Assembly (NCBI GenBank): GCA_964581355.1
Contig: CAZOOA010000010.1
Coordinates: 1-62,673, forward strand
Length of the DNA: 62,673 bases
Reading direction: 5' to 3'
Source: CAZOOA01 sp964581355
Lineage (GTDB): Bacteria; Bacillota; Dethiobacteria; DTU022; UBA8154
The first letter of the stretch is position 1. The number at the start of each line of letters is the position of its first letter. Under the pieces are notes generated by a model. The model did not search any database. It saw only the letters and a program-made list of their open reading frames with translations, and was not told the DNA's origin. The translations under genes were made by a program, and so were the position numbers. Shown in pieces: positions 40,433 to 49,987 of this stretch.

Positions 40433-42940
40433 TTGAAGGCAGTCATCATGGCGGGTGGGGAAGGAGCCAGGCTGCGTCCCCTGACCTGCGACTTGCCAAA
40501 GCCCATGGTCCCGATCATGTCACGGCCGATGATGGAATATATCGTAGAATTGCTGGCTGAACATGGTATCAAGGAAATGGCTGTGACGCTCCAGTATCTC
40601 CCGGAGAAAATCAAGAAGCATTTTGGAAATGGAGATGAATTTGGTGTACAGATTACATACTTCCTGGAAGATGAGCCGCTGGGCACTGCCGGGAGTGTAA
40701 AAAATGCAGCATCTTTCCTGGATGAAACCTTCCTGGTGATCAGTGGTGATTGTTTGACAGATATAAACCTGACTGAAGCGATTGATTTTCACCGCCAGTG
40801 CAGGTCTATGGCCACCATTGTCTTAAACCCCCAGGAAAATCCCCTGGAATATGGGATTGTTGTTGTAGACGACAAAGGAGGAATTACCCGTTTCCTGGAA
40901 AAACCCCGCTGGGGAGAAGTTTTTAGCGATACGGTTAACACCGGAATTTATATCCTGGAACCGGAAGTGCTGGAGTTTATTCCGCCTAAGACCAATTACG
41001 ATTTCAGTAAAAACCTTTTTCCCCTCTTGTTGGAGCAAGGGAAACCCATGTTTGGTAAAGTGGTTGACAATTATTGGTGTGATATTGGCTCTGTAGAGCA
41101 GTACAGGCAGGCCCATTATGATGTGTTGGACGGCAAAGTGAAGTTAAATCTTGAGGCTGAAAAGAAAGATGGCATCTGGATCAGTGCAGGGGTGGAAATA
41201 CATGCTGAATCCCGAGTACATTCCCCGGCTTTTTTAGGGAAGGGGACGCGTATCGGCTATGATGCTGAAGTAGGCCCTTACAGCTGTTTGGGAGCAGACA
41301 ATTATTTGTCAGGGCGGGCCAGTATCAAAAAAGGCGTTACCTGGTCAGGTGTGTATTTAGGAAAAAAGTCCGTGGTTCGGGGTGGGGTGCTGGGAGCGAA
41401 GACAATACTGAAAGAAAAGGCAGAAGTCTTTGAAGGGGCGGTAGTTGGCAGCGACAGCTTGGTGGAAGCACAGGCTACAGTCAGGCCGGGTGTTCGAATC
41501 TGGCCATACAAGGTGGTGGAAAGCGGTGCCACTGTCCAGGATAACCTGATCTGGAGTGAACGGGCTAACCGCAATCTTTTTGGCACAAACGGAGTGAAAT
41601 GTTTGGCCAACGTGGATTTAACCATGGAAAACATGGTCCGCCTGGGTTCGTCGTTTGCCTCGACCCAGGGAGTGGGGAGTTATATCCTGACAGGCAGCGA
41701 TGGCCATTCCTGTTCAAATTTGTTAAAAAGTGCCCTGGTTGTAGGGTTGCAGGCCTGCGGGTCTCATGTGCTTGACATAGAAGAAACGCTGGCCCCGGTT
41801 GTCCGAATGGCCTTGGCCGGCTCTGACGCCCTGGCTGGAGTTTATATTTCACAAACCGGCGAAGAAGGGGGAAGCAAGATTTGCTTCTATGACTGTGATG
41901 GCCTGGTTATATCCCAGTCCCAGGAGCGAAAAATTGAACAAATATACTGGCGGAATGACTTTCCCCGATCGGGAAACGTTGATTTAGGAAAGGTTTACCC
42001 GGACAGGGTCTGGAGGGAACGTTACCGGGAAGCACTATTGAAGGAGGCTCCCCTGGAATCGATCAAAAACAAGGGCTTTTCACTTTTCTGGTTGGCCCCT
42101 TCTCCTGCCCTTTTGGGCCTTTTCCACCCCATTTTACTGCAGTTAAACTGCCAAGTGACTGTGTGGTATTCCGAAGAACTAGGAAGCCTGAGCCTGGAAG
42201 AGGATGGAAGGTCAGGGAAAAGGGTGGTTCAGCAGGAGCTCAAACGGGCATTTAAGGCTGGAAAATATGACTTGGGTTTCTACCTGGAACCTGACGGAGA
42301 AGCGATCAAGCTGATTGACGAACGGGGGCAGCTGTTTCCCGAAGAACTATACCAGGCTTTATTAACAACGCTATTGTTGCAAGAAGAAGATACAAAAAAA
42401 CTGGTTCTTCCCCTTTCTTCATCACGGGTTCACGAAGAAATGGCCGGCCAAAAACAGGTTGGCATTTTGCACAGCAAGTCCTCACCCCGGGATCTCCAGG
42501 AAAAAATCAGGGAAGTGAACAGAGCTTCCGGGAAAAGTGCCTCCTTTCACCCAACGGGTTTTTTACAAGTTGACTGTGTAGCTGCCCTGCTGCGGCTGTT
42601 GGGATACTTGTCGGGACAGGATGATAGCCTCTCCAGGATGATAGAGAAAGTTCCCGGGATTCATTTGAAGCAGAAAGAAGTGTTTTGCCCCTGGAACGAA
42701 AAAGGGCGTGTGATGAGGCGATTAAGCCAGGAGCTTCCAGGAGATGCTCTGGGGGTGGAAATGACCGATGGCATCAAGGTTTTTCACCCGGAAGGATGGG
42801 CTTTGGTGCTGCCTGACCCGGAAAAGCCTTCTTACCGGGTTTATAGTGAAGGCTTTACCGAGGAAATTGCAGATTCACTTTCAGATTTCTATGCTGACCG
42901 GGTGAAGGATTATCGGGCAGACAATCGAGCAGACAAATGA
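40433..42940 (+). CDS. Sugar-phosphate nucleotidyltransferase fused to a degenerate phosphohexomutase
   Basis: About 835 residues in three parts. Residues 1-230: nucleotidyltransferase, KAVIMAGGEGARLRPLT, LPKPMVPI and ISGDCLTD. 250-375: left-handed beta-helix hexapeptide repeats. 390-835: phosphomannomutase/phosphoglucomutase fold starting LFGTNGVK. The mutase looks catalytically impaired: the TASHNP serine loop is replaced by YISQTGEEGG and the metal loop DxDxDR reads LEPDGEAIK. Such fusions are annotated as mannose-1-phosphate guanylyltransferases and probably supply NDP-sugars for surface polysaccharide. TTG 40433 follows AAAGGAGATGG with good spacing; GTG 40412 is in frame upstream. Confidence 0.85.
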   Translation: MKAVIMAGGEGARLRPLTCDLPKPMVPIMSRPMMEYIVELLAEHGIKEMAVTLQYLPEKIKKHFGNGDEFGVQITYFLEDEPLGTAGSVKNAASFLDETFLVISGDCLTDINLTEAIDFHRQCRSMATIVLNPQENPLEYGIVVVDDKGGITRFLEKPRWGEVFSDTVNTGIYILEPEVLEFIPPKTNYDFSKNLFPLLLEQGKPMFGKVVDNYWCDIGSVEQYRQAHYDVLDGKVKLNLEAEKKDGIWISAGVEIHAESRVHSPAFLGKGTRIGYDAEVGPYSCLGADNYLSGRASIKKGVTWSGVYLGKKSVVRGGVLGAKTILKEKAEVFEGAVVGSDSLVEAQATVRPGVRIWPYKVVESGATVQDNLIWSERANRNLFGTNGVKCLANVDLTMENMVRLGSSFASTQGVGSYILTGSDGHSCSNLLKSALVVGLQACGSHVLDIEETLAPVVRMALAGSDALAGVYISQTGEEGGSKICFYDCDGLVISQSQERKIEQIYWRNDFPRSGNVDLGKVYPDRVWRERYREALLKEAPLESIKNKGFSLFWLAPSPALLGLFHPILLQLNCQVTVWYSEELGSLSLEEDGRSGKRVVQQELKRAFKAGKYDLGFYLEPDGEAIKLIDERGQLFPEELYQALLTTLLLQEEDTKKLVLPLSSSRVHEEMAGQKQVGILHSKSSPRDLQEKIREVNRASGKSASFHPTGFLQVDCVAALLRLLGYLSGQDDSLSRMIEKVPGIHLKQKEVFCPWNEKGRVMRRLSQELPGDALGVEMTDGIKVFHPEGWALVLPDPEKPSYRVYSEGFTEEIADSLSDFYADRVKDYRADNRADK

Positions 42941-42977
42941 GGGGGTTTCTATTTTTTGTTTTTTCAACCTTTTATTT

Positions 42978-43005
42978 TTTACAAAATATGATATGCTTGT
43001 ATAAA
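42978..43005 (+). promoter_or_regulatory. Possible promoter for the flavin reductase-rubredoxin gene
   Basis: TTTACA (42978-42983), 16 bases, TATAAA (43000-43005), 17 bases ahead of the start codon region. Confidence 0.45.
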
Positions 43006-43022
43006 TAAACAGGAGGGAGCTT

Positions 43023-43727
43023 ATGAACAAAAAGACGTTACACAGGTTGAGTTATGGGCTTTACGTGATTAGTGCGGAAAAAAACGGAGATTTTAACGGG
43101 CAGGTCGCCAATACCGTTTTTCAAATCACTTCTCAACCTCCAACGATTGCTGTCAGTATTAACCGGGAAAACCTGACCCATGAGTACATCCATGCTTGTA
43201 AACGTTTTACAGTTTCCATCCTGGACCGGGATGTGCCCATGGACTTTATCGGCCGATTCGGGTTTCAGTGTGGCCGGGACCTGGATAAGTTTTCTGGCAT
43301 CCAGTATAAGATGACCCCCAGTGGGACTCCGGTGGCCCTGGATTACTGCTTGGGTTACCTAGAGGCGGAGCTGGAGAAATTCACTGATGTGGAAACACAT
43401 ACTATTTTTATTGGAAGAGTAATCGAAGCAGAACTGCTCAAAGAAGGGGAACCCCTTACGTATGCATATTACCACCAGGTTAAGAAGGGGAAAGCGCCCA
43501 GGACGGCACCAACCTACGTGGAAGAGGATACAGCAGACCTGGAAGAAGCGGAGGGTGCACAGGAACAGGGCAGTTACCGTTGCACCGTGTGTGGTTTTGT
43601 TTATAACCCTGATGAAGGCGACCCCCGGGGTGAAGTTCCGCCGGGGACTCCCTTCGAGGCACTGCCTGATGATTGGACCTGTCCTGTCTGCGGGGTCGGA
43701 AAGGATCGTTTTGAGGGAATTCATTAG
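43023..43727 (+). CDS. Flavin reductase-like protein fused to rubredoxin (high-molecular-weight rubredoxin)
   Basis: 234 residues: an FMN-binding flavin reductase-like domain (about 1-160, GQVANTVFQITSQPPTIAVS) joined by an acidic linker to a complete rubredoxin (about 180-232) with CTVCGFVYNPDEGDP and CPVCGVGKDRFE. The four cysteines bind one iron. Similar proteins in acetogens and clostridia pass electrons from NAD(P)H or flavoproteins to flavodiiron oxygen or NO reductases, so a role in oxidative stress protection is plausible. AGGAGGGAGC precedes ATG 43023. The stop overlaps the end of the convergent lipid kinase gene by four bases. Confidence 0.93.
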   Translation: MNKKTLHRLSYGLYVISAEKNGDFNGQVANTVFQITSQPPTIAVSINRENLTHEYIHACKRFTVSILDRDVPMDFIGRFGFQCGRDLDKFSGIQYKMTPSGTPVALDYCLGYLEAELEKFTDVETHTIFIGRVIEAELLKEGEPLTYAYYHQVKKGKAPRTAPTYVEEDTADLEEAEGAQEQGSYRCTVCGFVYNPDEGDPRGEVPPGTPFEALPDDWTCPVCGVGKDRFEGIH

Positions 43728-44605
43728 AACGTGAAGAATTCCAGCCTGCCTGGAAGTATGGAAAAATGTAAGGGGAATGGGGGACCGGGTTCTCCGTCCA
43801 GGTCTGTTTCCACCCAGGGTGGAGCATGAAAGGAAATGGTTTTTTCCTGGAAATAAAGAATCCTGGAATCGGTGGTATGTTGCCCGGACAGCAGCCGGGG
43901 GAACAGGGAGGCGAGGCCGGGTATTCCTGAATTTTTCACGATGAGAATATCCAGCTTTCCGTCATCAAGCTCAGCATCAGGAGCCAAGTTGCGCAGGCCT
44001 CCTGCTGTTTTTCCGTTTAAAACCAGGAAAAGATCTACTTCCATTTTCTCCCATTTGCTGCCGTGTTTCATGGACAGGCTAAAAGGCTTGTAGTTCGGCA
44101 GATGCAGGGCACCTTCCAGGTAGTAAGCCAGCATTCCGATGCTTTGTTTTAAGGATGAACTGGTATTGTGAGCTACGTCAACCAGCAAGCCGGCACCGGC
44201 TACGTTAATAAAAAACCTGTCATTTATACAACCTACATCTATCTTGCGGGTACGGCCCTTTCCAATGGCTCCCAGCAGTTTGTCGATGGAAAACGGGCTT
44301 TTCAGGATATTACCGGAAAAGTCATTGGCTGTACCCCAAGGCAGAACAGCCAGGGGAGGGTGAGATATTTCCAGGGAAAGCAGGGTATTGACCACCCAGT
44401 TTAAGCTGCCATCTCCACCGGCGACGACAATAGCCTGGGTATTCCGGGGGCAGGAACTCAAAGCCTCCTGCAAGGGAGGTTCACTACAGGGGACCATTTC
44501 CACCCGTAATCCCATTTGTGCTGCTTTAATCAAAAAAGAATTTAGATGCTTGCCTGATGGTCCTTCAGCTGCAGATGGATTTAAGACCAACTTTAGAAAG
44601 CTCAT
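43724..44605 (-). CDS. Diacylglycerol/lipid kinase family protein (YegS/DagK-like)
   Basis: 293 residues with the DAGK catalytic fold: NPSAAEGPSGKH near the start, VVAGGDGSLNWVVNTLL (the GGDGT-like loop, here GGDGS) and PWGTANDFSG. These enzymes phosphorylate diacylglycerol, undecaprenol-like or sphingoid lipids. The C-terminal domain shows the KTAGGLRNLAPDAELDDGKLD metal/nucleotide region in a standard form. Substrate unresolved. Transcribed alone. Confidence 0.88.
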   Translation of the reverse strand: MSFLKLVLNPSAAEGPSGKHLNSFLIKAAQMGLRVEMVPCSEPPLQEALSSCPRNTQAIVVAGGDGSLNWVVNTLLSLEISHPPLAVLPWGTANDFSGNILKSPFSIDKLLGAIGKGRTRKIDVGCINDRFFINVAGAGLLVDVAHNTSSSLKQSIGMLAYYLEGALHLPNYKPFSLSMKHGSKWEKMEVDLFLVLNGKTAGGLRNLAPDAELDDGKLDILIVKNSGIPGLASLFPRLLSGQHTTDSRILYFQEKTISFHAPPWVETDLDGEPGPPFPLHFSILPGRLEFFTF

Positions 44606-44728
44606 TTTATCTCCTGTCGCTGACCGTAAAGGCCTTAAGATTATTCAGGTTAGTGTAACTTAATTTTACCACAAACCAAGCAGTTCTATCATGTGGTATT
44701 CATTTTTTTTCGGGAGATGTTTGTTGAG

Positions 44729-45457
44729 ATGGAAATAAAAGGATTGCAAAAAACCAGTTTGATCGATTATCCGGGAAATGTCTGCGCTACAATCTTTACG
44801 CCAGGCTGCAACCTGCGCTGTCCTTTTTGTTATAACCGGGATCTGGTGTTATGCCCGGAAAGTTTGCTTTCTTTTTCCCGGGAGGGAATCCTGCACTGGC
44901 TGCAAGAACGCCAGGCATTACTGGATGGGGTTTGTATCTCGGGGGGCGAGCCCACACTCCAACCTGGCCTGGTCCAGTTTTTGGAAGAAATCAAAGGGCT
45001 TGGCTTAAAAGTGAAGCTGGATACCAACGGTACCAGGCCGGGGGTGGTTGAAGAGCTGCTGGGAAAAAGACTGCTGGATTACGTTGCTTTGGATGTCAAA
45101 GCTCCCCCGGAAAAGTATGCTTATGCTTCAGGGGGCAGGGCTGATCTGGTAAAGGTTTTGGAGACAGTTTCCCTGCTGCGTCATTCCCAGGTAGCCCATG
45201 AGTTTCGGACAACGGTTATCCCAGGTCTGCAGCAGGATGACCTGGAGCGGATTGCCTGCCTGCTGGAAGGTGCCCGCTGCTATGTGCTGCAGGTCTTTCA
45301 GCCAGGAAACGTCCTTGATCCAGGCATAAGTTCCCGGCCACTGATCTCCGGGGAAGCCCTGGAAACAGCAAGCTCCCGTTGCCGCCGCTATGTGCAGGAA
45401 GTGAAAATACGGGGCAAAAAAGTGACAAATGTCAAGGCAAGGGAAGTGGAAGAGTGA
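44729..45457 (+). CDS. Anaerobic NrdG-like radical SAM activase
   Basis: About 242 residues of the anaerobic ribonucleotide reductase-activating protein family (TIGR02495-like): KGLQKTSLIDYPG at the N terminus, radical SAM motif CNLRCPFC, CISGGEPTLQ and KLDTNGTRP. It lacks a neighbouring NrdD or glycyl radical enzyme in the window, so its target is unknown. ATG 44729 begins the conserved MEIKGLQKTS stretch; further in-frame ATGs upstream are less well placed. Its stop overlaps the GTG start of the transporter gene (GTGA), implying coupled translation. Confidence 0.82.
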   Translation: MEIKGLQKTSLIDYPGNVCATIFTPGCNLRCPFCYNRDLVLCPESLLSFSREGILHWLQERQALLDGVCISGGEPTLQPGLVQFLEEIKGLGLKVKLDTNGTRPGVVEELLGKRLLDYVALDVKAPPEKYAYASGGRADLVKVLETVSLLRHSQVAHEFRTTVIPGLQQDDLERIACLLEGARCYVLQVFQPGNVLDPGISSRPLISGEALETASSRCRRYVQEVKIRGKKVTNVKAREVEE

Positions 45458-46833
45458 AATCGGAAAATAAACCCGGGACGAAAAATCTGGCCAGGTGGGG
45501 CTGGATTATCTGGTCCATGCTGGCCCTGGCTTATGTGATTGTCTATTTCCACCGGGTGGCCCTGGCTGTGGTTATGGATTACCTGATGGTGGATTTAGAG
45601 ATTCACGAAGCAGCTGTGGCAGGGACCTTGGCCGGAATGTATTCGATTATTTACCTGGTGATGCAGGTCCCCTCAGGGGTTCTGGCTGATTTCCTGGGAG
45701 CACGCAAAACAGTCACCTCGGGGTTGGTTGTAGCAAGCGCCGGCTCCATTTTGTTTGCCCTGGCTTCGGCTGCTCCGGGTGCTTTTCTAGGCCGGATTAT
45801 CGTGGGAGTCGGAGTTTCCGTTATCTATGTTTCCATTTTAAAAGTCCTGACCACCTGGTTCAGGCCCCATCAGTTTGCCACCATGACAGGACTGACAGTC
45901 TTGGCCGGAAATCTGGGCGGGGCCATGGGGACAACGCCTCTGGCCTTGCTGGTAGAGAGCTTTGGCTGGAGAAACGCCTTCATGCTGGTTGGTGCTGTCA
46001 CCCTGCTGGTTGCCCTAATCTGCTGGACGCTTGTGCGCAATACCCCGGAACAGTTCCAGGGGATTCAATTGTTGGAAAAGGATAACAAAGGTGTTTCCCC
46101 CGGCGGGGCGAAAAAACTTTCCGAGACCTGGAAAAACCTGACCGGCGCTTTGAAAAAGGTGATTGCCAATCCCAGGACCTGGCCCCCTTTCGTCAGTGCA
46201 TTTGGCGTTTACGGGACTATGATCGCGTTTTCCGGGGCCTGGAGCGTTAATTATCTGATGCAGGTTTACGAGTTGAGTCGCGGGGAGGCTGCCAATTATA
46301 TGCTGGCGGTAACGGTGGGAATGATGGTGGGATGCCCCTTGGTGGGCCTGATTTCCGATAAGATGGGGCGCCGCCGCACGCCGCACCTGGCTTTATTCGT
46401 AGCATATATTTTCATCTGGATCTTGTTCTTCACCTGGAACGGTGGAAAACCGCCTCTGTCCATGCTCTACCCGCTATTTTTCCTGATGGGCTTTACCGGC
46501 AGTAACGTGGTGACAATCTTCGCCATGGCCAAGGAGTTGAACTCCCCTGATTACTCCGGGATTGCCCTGGGGGTTGTCAATATGGGTGGTTTTACCGGGA
46601 TTGCCATTATGCAGCCTTTGCTGGGCTATGTCCTGGATTTACGGTGGCAGGGTGAGGTGCTCATGGGGGCCAAGCTGTACCCCCTGGAGGCTTACCGGCT
46701 GATGCTGGCCACCTGCCTGGTGATTCTTTTGGCCTGCTTTCTGGTAGCGCTAAGGATTAAAGAAACCCGTTGCCAGAATGTTTACCATGAAGCCAGGCCA
46801 AAGCAAAGCAGCCAAGCTACTCCAGGTATTTGA
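45454..46833 (+). CDS. Major facilitator superfamily transporter
   Basis: About 459 residues, twelve membrane helices, with the MFS loop 2-3 motif as GVLADFLGARKT and the loop 8-9 counterpart as GLISDKMGRRRTP. The family exports or imports small anions, sugars or organic acids; ACS (anion:cation symporter)-like features such as YFHRVALAVV are suggestive of organic anions but not conclusive. GTG 45454 overlaps the preceding stop, and GGAAGTGGAAGA serves as ribosome binding site. Co-expression with the activase is likely; no common substrate is evident. Confidence 0.85.
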   Translation: MKSENKPGTKNLARWGWIIWSMLALAYVIVYFHRVALAVVMDYLMVDLEIHEAAVAGTLAGMYSIIYLVMQVPSGVLADFLGARKTVTSGLVVASAGSILFALASAAPGAFLGRIIVGVGVSVIYVSILKVLTTWFRPHQFATMTGLTVLAGNLGGAMGTTPLALLVESFGWRNAFMLVGAVTLLVALICWTLVRNTPEQFQGIQLLEKDNKGVSPGGAKKLSETWKNLTGALKKVIANPRTWPPFVSAFGVYGTMIAFSGAWSVNYLMQVYELSRGEAANYMLAVTVGMMVGCPLVGLISDKMGRRRTPHLALFVAYIFIWILFFTWNGGKPPLSMLYPLFFLMGFTGSNVVTIFAMAKELNSPDYSGIALGVVNMGGFTGIAIMQPLLGYVLDLRWQGEVLMGAKLYPLEAYRLMLATCLVILLACFLVALRIKETRCQNVYHEARPKQSSQATPGI

Positions 46834-46951
46834 AAATAGCAGGCCCGGTGCTTGAACAATTGCCCCGTAAAGGATTGAGTTTTTCCTGTTAAAGCCGTAT
46901 AATTAAAAAAACTTGCGCAGTATAAACTTTATCCAGGAAGGTGTGAAACGT

Positions 46952-47140
46952 ATGCCCGTTGTACAGGTGGAGATGCTGGAGGGACGTACAGTGGACCAAA
47001 AGCGAGCTATGGTCAAAGAAGTAACCGATGTGATTGTAAAGACTTTGAACTGCCCGCCGGAAGCGGTGAAAATTATTATCCGGGAAATGAAACCCGAGCA
47101 CCTGGGCGAAGCAGGTGTGCTCCGATCTGACGAGCAGTAA
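46952..47140 (+). CDS. 4-oxalocrotonate tautomerase family protein
   Basis: 62 residues: after Met removal the N-terminal Pro (MPVVQVEMLEG) would be the catalytic base, followed by KRAMVKEVTDVIVKTL and EAVKIIIREM. The size and layout match the 4-OT family, which isomerises enols; in Bacillota the physiological substrate is generally unknown. GGAAGGTGTG lies ahead of ATG 46952. A terminator follows. Confidence 0.9.
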   Translation: MPVVQVEMLEGRTVDQKRAMVKEVTDVIVKTLNCPPEAVKIIIREMKPEHLGEAGVLRSDEQ

Positions 47141-47172
47141 AAGCAGTGACCTCTTTATCCCTTTCATCAAAT

Positions 47173-47217
47173 AAAAAAGGCTTACTCCGTGTTTCTCAGG
47201 AGAAAGCCTTTTTTTAG
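47173..47217. terminator. Terminator after tautomerase
   Basis: AAAGGCTT-A-CTCC pairs with GGAG-A-AAGCCTTT around a ten-base loop and is followed by seven T residues on the plus strand. Confidence 0.88.
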
Positions 47218-47229
47218 TCTTACTTCTCA

Positions 47230-47324
47230 AAGCTGTTTTGTAAGCGAAGCTGTTAAGATGGTCCTGCCGCTTCCGATAAAATTAAGGTCTAAAAGGGGAA
47301 GCAGGAGAACCGTCCCCCTGCTTC
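47230..47324. repeat. MITE-like repeat, copy G (degenerate)
   Basis: TGTTTTGTAAGCGAAGCTG and GGAGAACCGTCCCCCTGCTT match inner parts of copies F and H; the end sequences and much of the left arm are lost. Confidence 0.55.
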
Positions 47325-47357
47325 CCCTGCTTCCTTCTTTTGTTCAGGCAGGACTAT

Positions 47358-48548
47358 TTATTCCAGGGCTTTCAAAAAACCTTCCAGGCGGTCCATTCCC
47401 TCCTTGATATTCTCCATGGATGTGGCGTAGGATAAACGGGCAAAGTCCGGCGCCCCGAAGCCCTTGCCGGGGACCAGGGCAATGCGGTAATGTTCCAGAA
47501 GCAGGGCGGCCATGTTGTCGCTGTCCCGGACAGGGGTGCCCTGGAAAGAAAGATTAAAAGCTCCGGACAGGTCGGCAAAAAGATAGAAAGCCCCTTCCGG
47601 TTCGATGCAGGAAATGTAGGGCATGGCCCGAACGCGCTCCACCATATAATCCCGGCGCCGGGCAAAGGCCTGCCGCATGGATTCCACGCACTCCTGGGTG
47701 CTGGAGATGGCTGTCAGGGCGGCTTTTTGGGCGATGGAGTTGGGGTTGGAGGCCGCATGACTTTGAATGCTGGCAATGGCTTTGGTGATTTCCGGCTCCG
47801 AAGCTGTATAGCCGATACGCCAGCCGGTCATGGCGTATGTCTTGGAGGCGCCGTTGACCGTAATGGTCAGTTTTTTTATTTCCGGGTTCAGGGCGGCAAT
47901 GGAAATATGTTCGTTTTCGCCGTACGTTAGTTTTTCATACACTTCGTCGGAAACAATCAGCACATTGTTTTTCACGGCGAAAGAGGCGATATCTTCCAGT
48001 TCTGCCCGGCTGTAGACCTGGCCGGTGGGGTTGCAGGGGCTGTTCAGCACCAAGGCCTTGGTATTGGGTGTAAGAACTTTCTGCAGGTCTTTTGCCGTGG
48101 CCTTGTAGTTGTTTTCCGGTTTGGTCTGCAGGTCAACGGGTATGCCGTCGTTCAGTTTGACCAGTTCCGGGTAGCTGACCCAGTAAGGTGCCGGGATAAT
48201 GACCTCGTCACCCGGGTTTAAAATGGCGGCAAAGACGTTGTCCAGGCAGTGTTTGGCCCCGTTGCTGATGATGATCTGTTTAGGTTCATAATCCAGGTTA
48301 TTGTCCTGGCGCAGCTTGTAGCAAACAGCTGCTTTTAGTTCGGGGATTCCGCTGGCCGGTGTGTATCGGGTAAAGCCCTGGTTTATTGCCTCGACAGCGG
48401 CAGCCCTGATGTGTTCCGGCGTATCAAAATCCGGTTCTCCGGCCCCAAAACCGATAACGTCAATGCCTTCGCTTTTCATCTGCTTGGCCCTGGAGTCAAT
48501 GGCCAGGGTTGGCGATGGCGAAATTTGCTTGGCTTTCCTGGACAACAC
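47358..48548 (-). CDS. Aspartate aminotransferase, class I (AspB-like)
   Basis: About 396 residues, fold type I PLP enzyme of subgroup I-gamma: GFGAGEPDFDTPEHI, LVLNSPCNPTGQVYS, VSDEVYE and the PLP-lysine motif NGASKTYAMTGWRIGY. It transfers the amino group between aspartate and 2-oxoglutarate. GTG 48548 is chosen, behind GAGGTGAT; an upstream extension to 48608 lacks a binding site. It is probably co-transcribed with serC, 41 bases upstream, a pairing that serves amino-acid supply. Confidence 0.93.
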   Translation of the reverse strand: MLSRKAKQISPSPTLAIDSRAKQMKSEGIDVIGFGAGEPDFDTPEHIRAAAVEAINQGFTRYTPASGIPELKAAVCYKLRQDNNLDYEPKQIIISNGAKHCLDNVFAAILNPGDEVIIPAPYWVSYPELVKLNDGIPVDLQTKPENNYKATAKDLQKVLTPNTKALVLNSPCNPTGQVYSRAELEDIASFAVKNNVLIVSDEVYEKLTYGENEHISIAALNPEIKKLTITVNGASKTYAMTGWRIGYTASEPEITKAIASIQSHAASNPNSIAQKAALTAISSTQECVESMRQAFARRRDYMVERVRAMPYISCIEPEGAFYLFADLSGAFNLSFQGTPVRDSDNMAALLLEHYRIALVPGKGFGAPDFARLSYATSMENIKEGMDRLEGFLKALE

Positions 48549-48588
48549 GATTATCACCTCATAAGTAGTATAAAATGGAGTTATAGTA

Positions 48589-49677
48589 TTAGCCGTTCTT
48601 TTGGGCAAACTCTGCCATCAGTTCTGCCAGGGCCTGGCAGCCTTCCAGGGGCATGGCATTATAAATGGAAGCCCGGATACCGCCTACGGAGCGGTGGCCT
48701 TTGAGCCCGACCATTTGCCGGGAGGCGGCCTCTTCCAAAAAGGCTTTTTCCAGGTTTTCCTCCGGCAGGCGGAAAGTAACGTTCATGATGGAGCGGTCTT
48801 CTTTGACGGCGTGGCCGCGGTAGAAGCCCCCGCTTTCATCAAGGGCCTTGTAGAGCAAGGCGGACTTTGCTTCATTACGTTCTCCTATTGCTTTTAATCC
48901 TCCCTGGTTTTTGACCCATTCCAGGACTTCCTTGACCATGTAGACGGCAAAGCTGGGTGGGGTATTATACAGTGAACCCGTTTCGGCATGTGTTTTGTAG
49001 CTTAAAATGGCAGGCAGGTCTTCCTGGGCTTTTTCCAGCAGCTCTTTTTTTATGATTACCACTGTTACTCCTGATGGCCCCAGGTTTTTCTGAGCTCCGG
49101 CATAGACCAGCGAAAACTTTTCCATGTCCAGCGGTTTGGAAAGGATATCGCTGGACATATCGGCTATCAAGGGTACTGCTCCTGTATCGGGAATATAGTT
49201 CCACTGGGTCCCGTAAATGGTATTATTGGTGGTGATGTGCAGGTAAGCGGGATTTGTAACGGGTTGAATATGCTCGGGTGTCGGGATGGTGGAATAGTTA
49301 TGGTCCTTGGAGCTGGCAGCAATATGAGTTTGGCCTATCCTGGAAGCTTCTTTCCAGGCTTTTTCGGCAAAGCTGCCGGTAATTACAAAGTCGGCTGTTT
49401 TGTCCCGGGGCAGAAAATTAAAAGGGATCATGGCAAACTGAAAACTGGCTCCACCCTGCAGAAAAAGGACCTGGTAATCGTCGGAAAGCCCGCATAGTTC
49501 CAGGAGCAGTTTTTCGGCCTGGTTGATGATCTCTTCAAATTCCCGGGAACGGTGGCTGACTTCCATCACCGACATTCCCGAATCCTGGTAGTTTAGCAGT
49601 TCATTCTGGGCGTTTTGCAGCACTTCCAGGGGTAGTGCTGCCGGCCCGGGGTTAAAGTTAAAGACCCTGTTGGACAC
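48589..49677 (-). CDS. serC: Phosphoserine aminotransferase
   Basis: 362 residues, typical length. Motifs: FNFNPGPAALPLEVL at the N terminus, MEVSHRSREFEEII, LFLQGGAS and the PLP-lysine region LVYAGAQKNLGPSGVTVV. It converts 3-phosphohydroxypyruvate to phosphoserine in serine synthesis. It starts at GTG 49677 with CAGGAGGAATT just ahead. serA and serB are not in the window. Confidence 0.96.
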   Translation of the reverse strand: MSNRVFNFNPGPAALPLEVLQNAQNELLNYQDSGMSVMEVSHRSREFEEIINQAEKLLLELCGLSDDYQVLFLQGGASFQFAMIPFNFLPRDKTADFVITGSFAEKAWKEASRIGQTHIAASSKDHNYSTIPTPEHIQPVTNPAYLHITTNNTIYGTQWNYIPDTGAVPLIADMSSDILSKPLDMEKFSLVYAGAQKNLGPSGVTVVIIKKELLEKAQEDLPAILSYKTHAETGSLYNTPPSFAVYMVKEVLEWVKNQGGLKAIGERNEAKSALLYKALDESGGFYRGHAVKEDRSIMNVTFRLPEENLEKAFLEEAASRQMVGLKGHRSVGGIRASIYNAMPLEGCQALAELMAEFAQKNG

Positions 49678-49877
49678 TTGAATTCCTCCTGTATTTCATG
49701 TTGGAGCTGCGGTCAGCATTATGTTTTAATATTATAACTGATTTAGGTCAAAATAAAAATAGTCTAAAAGATATTTTCCCATAAAAAATACTGAGAATGG
49801 AAACGACTAAAGCAGGGGATATCCGCCAATATAAACTATAATTTGATATTTTCTCTATTTTTTTTTTTGAGAAACCC

Positions 49878-49907
49878 TTGACCTTTGCTTCTCATTTCCA
49901 TTATACT
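49878..49907 (+). promoter_or_regulatory. Promoter of the chemoreceptor gene
   Basis: TTGACC (49878-49883), 18 bases, TATACT (49902-49907). The rest of the 310-base gap (49678-49987) is AT-rich and shows no riboswitch I recognise. Confidence 0.65.
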
Positions 49908-49987
49908 TTTGAATAACTTTGAAGTACCTGGAAAAGGACGGAAAATGAAGCAGCTGGACTATTTAGCTACGGGGAAGGTGAGCCGGT

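Noticed and set aside
49678..49987. c-di-GMP riboswitch ahead of the chemoreceptor gene
   Set aside because: The GEMM landmarks are missing; only a promoter and AT-rich sequence are seen.
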